Of a stretch of 64,000 nucleotides of DNA, positions 62,552-64,000 are shown piece after piece. A program made the translations under genes and the position numbers. The DNA comes from Desulfobacteraceae bacterium (lineage in GTDB: Bacteria; Desulfobacterota; Desulfobacteria; Desulfobacterales; Desulfobacteraceae), in assembly GCA_024225635.1 (NCBI GenBank), contig JAAEMK010000497.1:186001-250000 (forward strand). The letters are read 5' to 3'. How positions within the stretch are numbered: position 1 is the first letter of the stretch; each line of letters starts with the position of its first letter. The notes below the pieces were generated by a model. It was not told where the DNA came from and ran no database searches. It saw only the letters and a list, made by a program, of their open reading frames with translations.

Positions 62552-64000
<1,449 letters not shown>

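Overview
The window looks like the chromosome of a GC-rich, anaerobic, sulfate-reducer-like Desulfobacterota bacterium (Desulfobacteraceae-type). This is inferred from gene content: a siroheme-type reductase with a protochlorophyllide-reductase-like N-terminus, HgdB/HadC-type 2-hydroxyacyl-CoA dehydratases with their activase, a Wolinella/Bacillus-type succinate dehydrogenase (cytochrome b then flavoprotein), class 1B PyrD/PyrK, many Cache-type sensors, and an ACR3 arsenic locus. I do not name a species.

Layout. 1-9.1 kb: a cupin fragment, the siroheme/ferredoxin protein, a TetR regulator, an NhaC-like antiporter, a YfiR/hybrid-kinase pair and the pyrD-pyrK-pyrE operon. 9.3-14.3 kb: two tandem 808-residue FapA (DUF342) paralogues. 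14.3-17.0 kb: a solitary PUFA-synthase-type acyltransferase and a DUF6431-like zinc-ribbon protein, followed by a strongly structured non-coding element. 17.6-30.2 kb: a signalling and transport block. It holds an ABC_sub_bind protein, a chemoreceptor, a STAS / anti-sigma kinase / SpoIIE phosphatase partner-switching set, a class III aminotransferase and a second ABC_sub_bind protein. These converge on a two-gene unit encoding a double-sensor MFS transporter and an unrecognised 540-residue protein.

30.4-33.5 kb: a decayed type III secretion locus. Broken sctO, sctP and LcrH/SycD-type chaperone pieces flank two in-frame deletion chimeras, SctQ::SctR and SctT::SctU, around an intact-looking sctS. 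33.5-36.0 kb: queD-queE-queC-queF. 36.3-39.8 kb: a quaternary-amine ABC transporter. 40.1-41.4 kb: glnA. A 221-bp promoter-plus-leader block is duplicated in front of both the transporter operon and glnA. 42.0-45.7 kb: marR, two dehydratase subunits and the activase.

45.7-55.8 kb: a five-gene minus-strand operon for a TonB receptor, a one-module NRPS (C-A-PCP-TE), a radical SAM enzyme, an MFS transporter and a periplasmic metal-chelate-binding protein. I read it as a candidate undescribed metallophore system. Its NRPS ends in a thioesterase with a Cys nucleophile, and its adenylation domain has a Cys-like pocket. 56.3-59.6 kb: an ACR3 / ArsR / thioredoxin / CcdA arsenic locus with gene remnants. 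59.6-64 kb: tag, bioB behind a perfect BirA-type operator, then sdhC and the start of sdhA, cut by the window edge.

All assignments come from reading the sequence and from family knowledge. No database search or structure prediction was run, and identity or domain limits are approximate.
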